A stretch of DNA of 64,000 nt from Flavobacterium sp. SM15 (GTDB lineage Bacteria; Bacteroidota; Bacteroidia; Flavobacteriales; Flavobacteriaceae). Under the pieces are notes generated by a model, which saw nothing but the letters and a program-made list of their open reading frames with translations, was not told the DNA's origin and searched no databases. Location: contig NZ_JAKLTO010000005.1 in assembly GCF_022012335.1 (NCBI RefSeq), forward strand, positions 186,001-250,000, read 5' to 3'. The position numbers and the translations under genes were made by a program. Positions 16,704 to 24,318 of this stretch are shown piece after piece (position 1 is the stretch's first letter; the number at the start of each line of letters is the position of its first letter).

Positions 16704-17075
16704 TTAATCGATTTTTGTTACAGTACCGCGCTGTTTTTTTGCTTCGCCCACAAAGGCATATTCAAAAGTATAACCTATCTCGTTGGTAGTCAGTATTTTC
16801 ATGCTGATAGCTTTTTTCTCCTGCATATTTTTCGGATGGAGTTTCTGAAGCACAAATTCACAGTCGTTTACCCAACGAATGGAAGCCGAATCGGTTTTTC
16901 CGTTGAAAGTTTCGATCTGTAGGTTTTCAGTACGCTCGAAAACGGATTTTTTTTGCTGGCCGTTTATCTCTTGAGTAAATTCGAATTTTCCGGTTTTAAA
17001 ATCGTTACAATTGCGCTGTTGATTATAGCAGGAAACTAAAATTAGCAGGATTGGAAGTATAAAAATTTTTTTCAT
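16704..17075 (-). CDS. Small lipoprotein, unknown function
   Basis: A 123-residue lipoprotein (lipobox ILVSC near residue 16). The mature part has NCNDFKTGKFEF, SIRWVNDCEFVL and GYTFEYAFVG, a compact beta-rich domain with two further cysteines that could form a disulfide. I recall very similar flavobacterial proteins carrying the misleading database name 'DNA topoisomerase IV'; nothing here resembles a topoisomerase. Its start overlaps the stop of the upstream DinB-like gene by 4 bases (ATGA), so the two are translationally coupled. It is the last gene of the leftward run from 21488. Confidence 0.75.
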   Translation of the reverse strand: MKKIFILPILLILVSCYNQQRNCNDFKTGKFEFTQEINGQQKKSVFERTENLQIETFNGKTDSASIRWVNDCEFVLQKLHPKNMQEKKAISMKILTTNEIGYTFEYAFVGEAKKQRGTVTKID

Positions 17076-17647
17076 TTGAGTTTGTTTAATTCGTCGTCTG
17101 TAAAATGCCTGTTGCTTTTTTCTTTTGAGAATTTATCAGCGTTGTAGTCGCCGGATTTGTTTTTAGGAATCGAAAGACTTGTCCAATCAGATTGTTTAAG
17201 CATTTTTGCGTAAAATACAATTTGTCCGATATGATACGGATAATGCGCAAGTTGACGATTTATCGCATCTAAAACACTATGACCTTCATTCCGAATGTAA
17301 ACCGTTTGGTCAAGCTGTTCATAAGTTAAGCTGTTCAAAGTATCAAAAAGACAATTCCATCCTTTTTCCCATGCGTTTAACAGTTCTTCTTTGTTTGTTA
17401 AAACCGTTTCGAATTCACTGTCACGATGACGCCATTCTTTTTCACCGTCGGAAGTTAAGAAATCAGTCCAGCGCGATAGCATATTTCCTGAAAGATGCTG
17501 AACAATTACCGCAATGGAATTGGTATCTTCATTGGCAGAAAAAAACAATTGTTCCGGGGTGATTTGTTCCATCGCTTTTTCGCCTATTGTTTTGTAATAG
17601 AGAAAAAGTCTTTTGGAGCTTTCTAGAAAATTGAGATTAGTTTCCAT
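17072..17647 (-). CDS. DUF1572 / DinB-like superfamily protein
   Basis: A 191-residue four-helix-bundle protein of the DinB/YfiT superfamily, DUF1572 branch. Candidate metal ligands are the histidine in VIVQHLSGNML (about residue 50) and the pair in LAHYPYHIGQIVFY (about residues 134-138), the usual triple-histidine arrangement. Related enzymes use a thiol cofactor such as bacillithiol, but the reaction here is unknown. There is no signal peptide. It overlaps both neighbours: 11 bases with the upstream small membrane protein and 4 bases with the downstream lipoprotein. Confidence 0.8.
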   Translation of the reverse strand: METNLNFLESSKRLFLYYKTIGEKAMEQITPEQLFFSANEDTNSIAVIVQHLSGNMLSRWTDFLTSDGEKEWRHRDSEFETVLTNKEELLNAWEKGWNCLFDTLNSLTYEQLDQTVYIRNEGHSVLDAINRQLAHYPYHIGQIVFYAKMLKQSDWTSLSIPKNKSGDYNADKFSKEKSNRHFTDDELNKLK

Positions 17648-17861
17648 CGAATAAACTTTTCATTATGGTTTGAATTCCTTTGAACAGTAAGAACATTGAG
17701 GCCAGACAAAAAATGATTCCCAATCCTAAAATTGGAATGTAAAACGGATGTCCCTGATTTTTAAACGAACTGTGAATCACTGAAGGTCCCAGAAACATAA
17801 GAGGTAATGCAAACGCCAAATAACGAACGCCTTTTACCAATAATTGCTTGTTTGTAGACAT
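17637..17861 (-). CDS. Small two-helix membrane protein (DUF6095-like)
   Basis: A 74-residue membrane protein with two hydrophobic segments (about 13-28 and 42-62) around an extracytoplasmic turn SSFKNQGHPFY. I believe this is the DUF6095 family common in Flavobacteriaceae, but the name is from memory. No catalytic residues are apparent. It lies two bases from the upstream gene and overlaps the downstream gene. Confidence 0.7.
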   Translation of the reverse strand: MSTNKQLLVKGVRYLAFALPLMFLGPSVIHSSFKNQGHPFYIPILGLGIIFCLASMFLLFKGIQTIMKSLFDGN

Positions 17862-17863
17862 GA

Positions 17864-18331
17864 TTAAAATCGTATTTGTAAACCGTATCCGTAATTATTT
17901 GCAATAACAGCCATATTGAAATCTGTTGAATTTCCGGTGTCGGAAGAAGGCTTTAACCCTTGATTGTAAAGTTCAATTCCCTTTTTAATCTTTTTTTTCT
18001 TTCCGGCCATAATCGGAATTGAGGCTACAATTGCTGCTGCTCCAACATAAGTCATTCCGGAAGGATAATCTACATCAGAAACTAATCCTTTTACTAAATC
18101 ACCAACGGTTAAACCAATCCCAAGACCGAGCATAAAGCCTCCAATGCCTTCTTTGGTTTTTCCTTGTTTGAAATACTTTAAAGCTTCGGGATTTGACATT
18201 AAAAGCTGTTTGGTTTCATAGCTTGAAATTTGTTTTCCCTGCTGATAAAACTTTCCTTTTTCCATGTTGATTTCCTGAGAAAATGCATTAAAAACACAAA
18301 GAATGTAAATAAGAGTAAAAAAATTTTTCAT
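17864..18331 (-). CDS. Secreted/envelope protein, paralogue of the upstream gene
   Basis: A 155-residue protein with signal peptide ending FNAFSQ, a short N-terminal repeat-like beta segment (GKFYQQGKQIS), a central glycine-rich hydrophobic region (GGFMLGLGIGLTVGDLV and MTYVGAAAIVASIPI) that could be two membrane helices, and an end YGYGLQIRF. It aligns along its whole length with the neighbour at 18352-18825, so the pair arose by tandem duplication. The function is unknown, and I do not recognise a named family. Confidence 0.7.
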   Translation of the reverse strand: MKNFFTLIYILCVFNAFSQEINMEKGKFYQQGKQISSYETKQLLMSNPEALKYFKQGKTKEGIGGFMLGLGIGLTVGDLVKGLVSDVDYPSGMTYVGAAAIVASIPIMAGKKKKIKKGIELYNQGLKPSSDTGNSTDFNMAVIANNYGYGLQIRF

Positions 18332-18351
18332 GTTTATGATGTTATTAAAGG

Positions 18352-18825
18352 TTAGAAAATTATTTTGACGCCAAAAGTATTGTTCCCGTTAGAAACAAAA
18401 TATAATTGGCTGTCTGTGTTTCCAGAATCTTTGGAAGATAATTTTGCATTATAATCTTTTACTACTGTTTTTATTTTTTTTGAAAAACCTATTTTGACAG
18501 GAATAGAAATCAAAAAAGAAGCAGCTCCAATATAGCTCAAAGCACTTGGAAATTGAGTGTCTTTATTTGCTCCGATAAGCACATCGGTAGCCATTAAACC
18601 TAATCCTGCGATCATTAAAGTGTTTCCGGCTGTTTTTTTGGATCTTCCGGCATTGTAAAATTGTAGCATTCCAGGTTCTTTAGCTAATAACTCACGAACT
18701 TCATTAGGTGACATTTTTTTTCCTTCAGAATTAAAAATCCTGCCCCCGGATTTGTATTTGATTTCTTGGGAAAAAGTAGTTAATGTTGCTGCAAGTAATA
18801 GTGTTGTCAGGAATGTTTTTTTCAT
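18352..18825 (-). CDS. Secreted/envelope protein, paralogue of the downstream gene
   Basis: A 157-residue protein starting MKKTFLTTLLL; I prefer ATG 18825 to the upstream 18852 because it directly opens the signal peptide (cleavage after TTFSQ) and avoids overlap with murQ. It shares with its paralogue the pattern GRIFNSEGKKMS, LLAKEPGMLQFYNAGRSK, two glycine/alanine-rich hydrophobic stretches, and a terminal FGVKIIF that resembles a beta-strand end. It lies seven bases after murQ, so it is surely in the same transcript. The function is unknown. Confidence 0.7.
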   Translation of the reverse strand: MKKTFLTTLLLAATLTTFSQEIKYKSGGRIFNSEGKKMSPNEVRELLAKEPGMLQFYNAGRSKKTAGNTLMIAGLGLMATDVLIGANKDTQFPSALSYIGAASFLISIPVKIGFSKKIKTVVKDYNAKLSSKDSGNTDSQLYFVSNGNNTFGVKIIF

Positions 18826-18832
18826 TGTAGGT

Positions 18833-19645
18833 TTATTTTTTATAATTGTCAACAGCTTTTCTAACGCTGCCGTAAGTTTCTAATAATGTTTTTGCTTCTT
18901 CGTAGGAAACCGGAATTTCCCCCATAATCATACGAACACCGCGATCGATAAGCTTTACGTTACTGAGTTGCATGTCAACCATTTTGTTACCTTTTACACG
19001 ACCAAGTTGAATCATGGTTGCGGTTGAAATCATGTTTAAAACCAATTTTTGTGCTGTTCCTGCTTTCATTCGGGAACTACCCGTTACGAATTCCGGTCCA
19101 ACAACAACTTCAATTGGAAATTTTGCGGTTAAGGCTAATGGACTTCCGATGTTGCAAGTGATACAACCTGTTGGAATGTTGTTTTCGTTGCATTTTTCCA
19201 AACCTCCGATTACATATGGTGTTGTTCCTGAAGCTGCAATTCCGATTACAACATCGTTCTCATTTACATTCCATTCTGATAAATCTTTCCAGGCTTGGTT
19301 TTTGTCGTCTTCTGCAAATTCTACAGCTTTTCTGATAGCAGTATCGCCACCGGCAATCAATCCGATAACTAAATCGAAAGGAACACCAAAAGTAGGTGGG
19401 CATTCCGAAGCGTCAACAATTCCTAAACGTCCTGAAGTTCCTGCTCCAATGTAAAATAATCGTCCACCTTTTTTCATTTGATCAACAATTTTGGAAACCA
19501 AAACTTCAATTTGCGGTAAGGCTTTCTCCACGGCAAGCGGAACGGTTTTATCTTCGTTGTTGATGTTGGTCAGTAAGTCCTGAACCGACATGTTTTCAAG
19601 ATGCTCGTAATTTGAGGATTGCTCTGTAGTTTTTGTAAATGTCAT
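18833..19645 (-). CDS. murQ: N-acetylmuramic acid 6-phosphate etherase
   Basis: A 270-residue SIS-fold lyase that cleaves the lactyl ether of MurNAc-6-phosphate to give GlcNAc-6-phosphate in peptidoglycan recycling. The substrate loop GAGTSGRLGIVDASECPPTFG (about 63-83, split here as a continuous conserved segment) contains the general-base glutamate in SEC, and the second acidic position is in AVEFAEDD. GSSRMKAGTAQKLVLNM is the family signature. The C-terminal UBA-like part is shorter than in E. coli MurQ, as usual in Bacteroidota. The neighbours are envelope proteins rather than a murP transporter or anmK. Confidence 0.92.
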   Translation of the reverse strand: MTFTKTTEQSSNYEHLENMSVQDLLTNINNEDKTVPLAVEKALPQIEVLVSKIVDQMKKGGRLFYIGAGTSGRLGIVDASECPPTFGVPFDLVIGLIAGGDTAIRKAVEFAEDDKNQAWKDLSEWNVNENDVVIGIAASGTTPYVIGGLEKCNENNIPTGCITCNIGSPLALTAKFPIEVVVGPEFVTGSSRMKAGTAQKLVLNMISTATMIQLGRVKGNKMVDMQLSNVKLIDRGVRMIMGEIPVSYEEAKTLLETYGSVRKAVDNYKK

Positions 19646-19648
19646 AAT

Positions 19649-20029
19649 TTAACCTAATACGTGATGTGCCAACACATTTTGTACATCGTAAACATTAACG
19701 GATTTGTTGAACTGTTTGGTAATGCTCGGATTTGCTTCACTTGAAACCCAGATTTTTAATTCGGCCTCCAAATCAAAAGTTCCGGCAGTTTCAATGCTAA
19801 AACGTGAAATACTTTTATAAGTAATGGATTTGTATTCAATTTTACTTCCGGTTAATCCTTGTTTTTCAATTAAAATTAAACGTTTGTTAGTAAAAATAAA
19901 AGTGTCGCGAATTAATTTAAATCCTAATTCTACAATTTCATTTGTAATTAATAACTGACCGTAGTCTTTCACTAAAGTGTCTTTGTCTACAGCACCAGCA
20001 TTTCCCATTAAAGCAGAAAATAATCCCAT
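19649..20029 (-). CDS. Bacterial PH-domain protein
   Basis: A 126-residue single-domain protein of the bPH_1 type (PF08000). The pattern TFIFTNKRLILIEKQGLTGSKIEYKSITYKSISRFSIE is typical of this beta-barrel fold. There is no signal peptide or membrane segment. The family's ligands are mostly unknown. It is three bases from murQ and 30 from the ZIP gene, within one transcript. Confidence 0.8.
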   Translation of the reverse strand: MGLFSALMGNAGAVDKDTLVKDYGQLLITNEIVELGFKLIRDTFIFTNKRLILIEKQGLTGSKIEYKSITYKSISRFSIETAGTFDLEAELKIWVSSEANPSITKQFNKSVNVYDVQNVLAHHVLG

Positions 20030-20059
20030 GTTTTTGAATTTATTAAATATAGTTGTTTT

Positions 20060-20755
20060 TTACATAAAATACGCCAATACAATCCCTAAGATAATTGCAG
20101 ATAATTTTGCCATGTTGAATTTGTGTCCTTCGCTGGTTTCAAAAATAATCGTTGATGAAATATGAAACAGGATTCCAATTACAAAAGCCGTAATTTCAGA
20201 ATAATAATGGGTGATAAACGGAACTCTTTCGGAAACAACTGTTCCCAGCGGGGTCATGGCTGCAAAAGTGAGCATAAAGATTAAAATGGAAGTGCGATTA
20301 AGGTGTGAGCTACTAAAAAAAGTAGTTAGAATAATAGCAATAGGGAAATGATGAATGGCGATTCCCCAAGCCAGATCGTTATGATGACTTACCGGCATTC
20401 CTTCTAAAAGCGCGTGCAAACACAAACTAATGAATAACGACCAAGGAATGTGGTGCATTGTGTCGTGTCCGTGAACGTGCCCATGTTCAGCACCTTGAGA
20501 GAAGTATTCTAAAATAATCTGAAACACGATTCCGAACATGATAAAGAAACCTACACCATTGTGAATATGTCCGTCTGCATCTGCAACATGTGAAGATTCA
20601 TAAACCGCCGGTAATAAATGCGAAACCGTAAGCGCCAATAAAAACGAACCGCTGAAAGCCAATAAAAGCTTCAGGTTTTTTTTGCTTTTCGGGCGAAAAA
20701 ACGTTGCAATCAGGTAACCAAAGATTACCGAAAGTAAGGGCAGCAGGTACAGCAT
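20060..20755 (-). CDS. ZIP family metal transporter
   Basis: A 231-residue ZIP (ZRT/IRT-like) transporter for divalent metals, with about seven or eight membrane segments. The metal-path motifs are visible: SLCLHALLEGMPVSH in TM4 and GIAIHHFPIAIIL in TM5. The cytoplasmic loop before TM4 is histidine-rich (HGHVHGHDTMHH), a likely metal-sensing or binding segment. It starts one base after the methyltransferase stop. Zinc or iron is the probable substrate; selectivity cannot be read. Confidence 0.88.
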   Translation of the reverse strand: MLYLLPLLSVIFGYLIATFFRPKSKKNLKLLLAFSGSFLLALTVSHLLPAVYESSHVADADGHIHNGVGFFIMFGIVFQIILEYFSQGAEHGHVHGHDTMHHIPWSLFISLCLHALLEGMPVSHHNDLAWGIAIHHFPIAIILTTFFSSSHLNRTSILIFMLTFAAMTPLGTVVSERVPFITHYYSEITAFVIGILFHISSTIIFETSEGHKFNMAKLSAIILGIVLAYFM

Positions 20756-20756
20756 A

Positions 20757-21488
20757 TTATTTGAAAATCATGATAAGGCGTTCCGAATCGTTTTTATAGA
20801 ATTTACGCAATTTGTAATCTCCGAAAACATCCAAAAGGAAAATTCCGGCTTCTTCCATCATCTGCTCAAAATCGTTTAAAGTTAAGGCTTTTACTTTTTC
20901 CGTGAAATGAAATTTTTGTCCTTTGTCTTCAAAATCGATTTCCTTGAAAATATGATTGTCTTTTACATAACGTTTGATGTGAAAATCAATGCCTTCAACA
21001 GTTTTCACTTCTTCAGGAACTAAATTGTTGATGATGTAATTCACGTTCATAAAATCGATTACAGCAAAACCGTATTCAGTAAGGCTGTCTTTGATGGCTT
21101 TTAAAGTCGTTATGTTGTCGTCATCGCTTTCAAAATAACCGAAACTTGTAAATAGGTTGAAAACCGCATCGAATTTTTCTTCAAAAGGTTCGCGCATGTC
21201 GTGCACCTTGAAATGCAATTTTTCGTTTGCAAATTCTGAAGCAGCAGCGATACTGTTTTCGGATAAATCGGCACCGGTAACATCAAATCCTAATTGATTA
21301 AGATATACTGAATGGCGTCCTTTCCCGCAAGCCAAATCCAGAATTTTAGCATCTTCCGGAAGGTTTAGGTAATGGGTAAGGTTGTCCATGAAATGCTGTG
21401 CTTCGGCATAATCGCGGTCTTTGTATAAAATATGATAGTAAGGCGTATCGAACCAAGAGGCAAACCAATTTGCAGTATCTTTTTGCAT
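20757..21488 (-). CDS. Class I SAM-dependent methyltransferase
   Basis: A 243-residue Methyltransf_25-type enzyme. Motif I reads ILDLACGKGRHSVYL (about residues 45-59), motif II is VTGADLSENSI, and motif IV region FDAVFNLFTSFGYF. No target-recognition domain is present, which points to a small-molecule or unknown substrate. It is the first gene of the long leftward run that includes the ZIP transporter and murQ, and it diverges from the RNA methyltransferase at 21598. Confidence 0.85.
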   Translation of the reverse strand: MQKDTANWFASWFDTPYYHILYKDRDYAEAQHFMDNLTHYLNLPEDAKILDLACGKGRHSVYLNQLGFDVTGADLSENSIAAASEFANEKLHFKVHDMREPFEEKFDAVFNLFTSFGYFESDDDNITTLKAIKDSLTEYGFAVIDFMNVNYIINNLVPEEVKTVEGIDFHIKRYVKDNHIFKEIDFEDKGQKFHFTEKVKALTLNDFEQMMEEAGIFLLDVFGDYKLRKFYKNDSERLIMIFK

Positions 21489-21517
21489 AGAATTTCTTTA
21501 AGCCTACAAATTTAACG

Positions 21518-21525
21518 TATTTTTG
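21518..21525 (+). promoter_or_regulatory. Candidate -7 box TATTTTTG
   Basis: TATTTTTG fits the Bacteroidota -7 consensus TAnnTTTG, 72 bases before the RlmL-like gene. No good TTTG -33 element is at the usual spacing. Confidence 0.3.
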
Positions 21526-21597
21526 CCGATGCAATCAATAAGATGTCAGAAAATAGACGATAGAAGAATGAGATTGCCCGAATAGTGAAATTTAAGC

Positions 21598-22758
21598 ATG
21601 GAAAATTTTAAAATGATCGCCAAAACCTTATTTGGCTTCGAAGAAATATTAGCAAAAGAATTGGCGCAGCTTGGCGCACAGAACATAGAAACCGGAACCC
21701 GAATGGTAAGTTTTGTGGGCGATAAGGGTTTCATGTACAAAGCAAATTTAGCGTTGCGCACGGCTTTAAAAATCTTAAAACCGATTTATCATTTCCGTGC
21801 TTTTAATGAAGCCAGTTTGTATAAAGGGATTCAAGGAATTGATTGGTCGAAGTATTTGTCTGCACATCAGGCATTTGTGGTAGATGTGACGTTGCATTCG
21901 GAACATTTTAACCATTCGCAATTCGTGGCTTTGAAAACCAAAGATGCAATTGTGGATCAGTTTCGCGAGAAATTTGGCAAGCGTCCGAACATCGATAAAG
22001 ATTTTCCTGATTTGCGCATCAATGTGCATATCGACCGTGACCAATGTTCGGTTTCTTTAGACAGTTCGGGAGATTCCTTGCACCATCGCGGTTATAAAAC
22101 AGCTACTAACATTGCACCAATCAATGAAGTTTTAGCAGCGGGAATGTTATTGCTTTCCGGTTGGGACGGACAAGGTGATTTTATCGATCCGATGTGTGGT
22201 TCGGGAACGATTTTAGCAGAAGCGGCGATGATCGCGTGTAACATCCCGGCAAACATCAACAGAAAAGAATTTGCTTTTGAACGTTGGAACGATTGGGATA
22301 ATGCGTTATTCGACCAAATTATGGATTCGTTAATGAAGAAAGTAAAAGAGTTTCATTATACGATTACCGGATACGACAAAGCGCCATCAGCGGTAATGAA
22401 AGCGAAAGACAATATCCGAAATGCAAATCTTGATGAATATGTAAAGATTTCAGAACGCAATTTCTTTGATACGGAAAAAGAAACAAGAGGACCATTGCAC
22501 ATGGTATTCAATCCGCCATACGGAGAACGTTTAGATATTGAGATGGAACGTTTTTACAGAGAAATTGGTGATACCTTAAAGCAAAGCTATCCGGGAACTA
22601 ACGCTTGGTTTATCACCGCAAATTTGGAAGCTTTGAAATTCGTCGGTTTAAAGCCTTCACGAAAAATCAAACTTTTTAACGGAAAATTGGAAGCGCGTTT
22701 GGTGAAATATGAAATGTATGAAGGTAGTAAGAGAACAAAATTCCAAAATAAAGAGTAA
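21598..22758 (+). CDS. THUMP-domain RNA (guanine-N2) methyltransferase, RlmL/YpsC type
   Basis: A 386-residue RNA methyltransferase. An N-terminal ferredoxin-like and THUMP region (about 1-165) is followed by a Rossmann domain with motif I DPMCGSGTILAEAAMIA and the amino-methyltransferase motif NPPYGERL. It corresponds to the N-terminal half of E. coli RlmL, which makes m2G2445 in 23S rRNA; the Firmicutes homologue is YpsC. The RlmK half is not fused. Alone on the plus strand, it is followed by a small membrane protein gene 34 bases on. Confidence 0.9.
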   Translation: MENFKMIAKTLFGFEEILAKELAQLGAQNIETGTRMVSFVGDKGFMYKANLALRTALKILKPIYHFRAFNEASLYKGIQGIDWSKYLSAHQAFVVDVTLHSEHFNHSQFVALKTKDAIVDQFREKFGKRPNIDKDFPDLRINVHIDRDQCSVSLDSSGDSLHHRGYKTATNIAPINEVLAAGMLLLSGWDGQGDFIDPMCGSGTILAEAAMIACNIPANINRKEFAFERWNDWDNALFDQIMDSLMKKVKEFHYTITGYDKAPSAVMKAKDNIRNANLDEYVKISERNFFDTEKETRGPLHMVFNPPYGERLDIEMERFYREIGDTLKQSYPGTNAWFITANLEALKFVGLKPSRKIKLFNGKLEARLVKYEMYEGSKRTKFQNKE

Positions 22759-22792
22759 TTTCATTTATTCAATTCAAAATTTATAACTAAAG

Positions 22793-23026
22793 ATGACTTT
22801 AAAAACAAAAGCACTGATTTATAATTTTATAGGATTCGCATTATTGTTTGTTATAATCCGTATCGTAGCTGAAAAATTTACCAATTTGAGCGGTTTTTGG
22901 CTTCCTTTAACTGCTGCGGTTGTAGCTTCAATTTTAGCGCCTAAATTTCAGGCTGTAAGAACAAATGAAGGCGAAAAGATTTTTATGAAATGGCTGTTTA
23001 TAAAAGGTGTGAAAGAAATTAAGTAA
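22793..23026 (+). CDS. Small membrane protein
   Basis: A 77-residue protein with two hydrophobic segments (about 9-25 and 34-50) separated by EKFTNLSGFW, and a basic C-terminal tail. No named family is recognised. It probably shares a transcript with the upstream methyltransferase and ends at a strong terminator. Confidence 0.65.
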   Translation: MTLKTKALIYNFIGFALLFVIIRIVAEKFTNLSGFWLPLTAAVVASILAPKFQAVRTNEGEKIFMKWLFIKGVKEIK

Positions 23027-23027
23027 T

Positions 23028-23060
23028 AAAAAATCCCAACTTAACAGGTTGGGATTTTTT
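23028..23060. terminator. Bidirectional terminator
   Basis: A 13-bp perfect stem AAAAAATCCCAAC/GTTGGGATTTTTT with a 7-nt loop lies between the convergent genes ending at 23026 and 23069. Confidence 0.9.
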
Positions 23061-23068
23061 ATAGCATT

Positions 23069-23779
23069 TTATTTTTGACTTTTATAAAGCGGAATGAAAT
23101 AACTCAAGGTGTAATTGAAACCAACCCCGAATTTTCCTTCATAAGTGCGGTTAAAACCTGGAATGAATAAGTTGTCGAAGTTCTCCGGTTTTTTGTTGCT
23201 TACCTGATAATTTAAACGCGCTGAAAATCCTAGAAACAGGTTGCTGAACAATTCGGTTTTAACACCACCAACAAGTTCAATCCAACTGGCATTAAGGCCA
23301 TCAAATTTTTGGTTTGGCGTATAAGTAGTTTGCCCGAAATATTGATTTGTGGTATAAACCGAATAGCTGTTTAAATTCTGTGAAAACGAACTTACTCCGT
23401 AACGCACTCCGGCATAAATCATGTTTTCCATATCCAGCCAGTTTTGGTAGGCGTTGTAATCGAAACCAACTTTGAAATAGCTTCCCTTGGTGGTGAAATT
23501 CATCTGATCTTCGTTCACCGTTTTTTTCTCGTTGCCTAATTCTCCAGCTAAGTAGATTTTTTTGGTTAAACGATAATCGCCAACCAGTTCAAAACCTTTG
23601 TAATCTTTATCGTAAAAGGATTTTGTAATGCGGTGTAAATCGGCACCAACACGTAAACCGTACCGTTCTGTTTTTTGAGTTTTTACAGTGTCTTTCGCTT
23701 TTTCTTGCCCCAATGTTGATAATGAAACCAACACTAAAGCCGCACTAAAAATAGATTTTAATGTGTGTTTCATTTTCAT
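23069..23779 (-). CDS. Outer-membrane beta-barrel-like protein (DUF6048-like)
   Basis: About 236 residues from ATG 23779 (MKMKHTLKSIFSAALVLVS), the start that opens the signal peptide; longer in-frame starts lie deep inside the previous gene. The mature part alternates polar and aromatic residues (YLAGELGNEKK, YFKVGFDYNAY, FLGFSARLNYQVS) and ends FGVGFNYTLSYFIPLYKSQK, consistent with an eight- to ten-strand barrel. I recall DUF6048 in exactly this position after DUF6452 and rlmD in Flavobacteriaceae. It overlaps the upstream gene by 35 bases. Confidence 0.7.
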   Translation of the reverse strand: MKMKHTLKSIFSAALVLVSLSTLGQEKAKDTVKTQKTERYGLRVGADLHRITKSFYDKDYKGFELVGDYRLTKKIYLAGELGNEKKTVNEDQMNFTTKGSYFKVGFDYNAYQNWLDMENMIYAGVRYGVSSFSQNLNSYSVYTTNQYFGQTTYTPNQKFDGLNASWIELVGGVKTELFSNLFLGFSARLNYQVSNKKPENFDNLFIPGFNRTYEGKFGVGFNYTLSYFIPLYKSQK

Positions 23780-24305
23780 TTTGAATATTAGGTTGAATAA
23801 CTTGTAATGAGGTTGTCGGCGCATTGGAAATCCAAAGACCGTCCGTAGTGTTTCCGTCCGTTAAAACAGGATTGTTTGCGTTTAACTGAAAGACTGTTTT
23901 GAAACCGCAAGCTCTGGACACAAATATATCTTGATGATTGTAGCCGAAACTTAATTTGTCTGTATTGGTGTCTGCCGGATTAGCTGCTCCGGAATTCAAT
24001 ATAAGGCTATAAACAGTGCTAATATCGTTTACCTTTAAAGGAAGTCGTAATTTTGAACCGTTAAACAAATATTTTTGTTCTGCAACAGTTGCGGTCGGAT
24101 TGAAAATAATGCCTTCACTCATTCCATCAGCTATCACTTTTAAATTAGTAACCGATTTTAGCGTGGCAGGATTGTTCTTGTCGTAAAATTCAATAATCAC
24201 ATTGGGTGTTACGGAAGTTCCTTCTGCACAGATATCGTCTTTTTCACAACTCCAAAACGAATTGGCCAGTAAAAGCGATAAAGCAACTATTTTTAGTTTT
24301 TTCAT
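23745..24305 (-). CDS. Lipoprotein (DUF6452-like)
   Basis: A 186-residue lipoprotein with lipobox NSFWSC near residue 20. The mature domain starts CEKDDICAEGTSVTPNVIIEFYDKNNP and contains a later conserved CGFKTVFQLN segment, the signature I associate with DUF6452. It is beta-rich with no catalytic residues evident. The 35-base overlap with the barrel gene and the 13-base gap from rlmD make a three-gene operon. The two envelope proteins probably work together; their role is not known to me. Confidence 0.7.
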   Translation of the reverse strand: MKKLKIVALSLLLANSFWSCEKDDICAEGTSVTPNVIIEFYDKNNPATLKSVTNLKVIADGMSEGIIFNPTATVAEQKYLFNGSKLRLPLKVNDISTVYSLILNSGAANPADTNTDKLSFGYNHQDIFVSRACGFKTVFQLNANNPVLTDGNTTDGLWISNAPTTSLQVIQPNIQNENETHIKIYF

Positions 24306-24318
24306 TTAGGTCAGGTTT

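Noticed and set aside
16704..17075. Annotation as a topoisomerase subunit, as I recall for similar proteins
   Set aside because: The protein is a 123-residue lipoprotein with none of the topoisomerase motifs.
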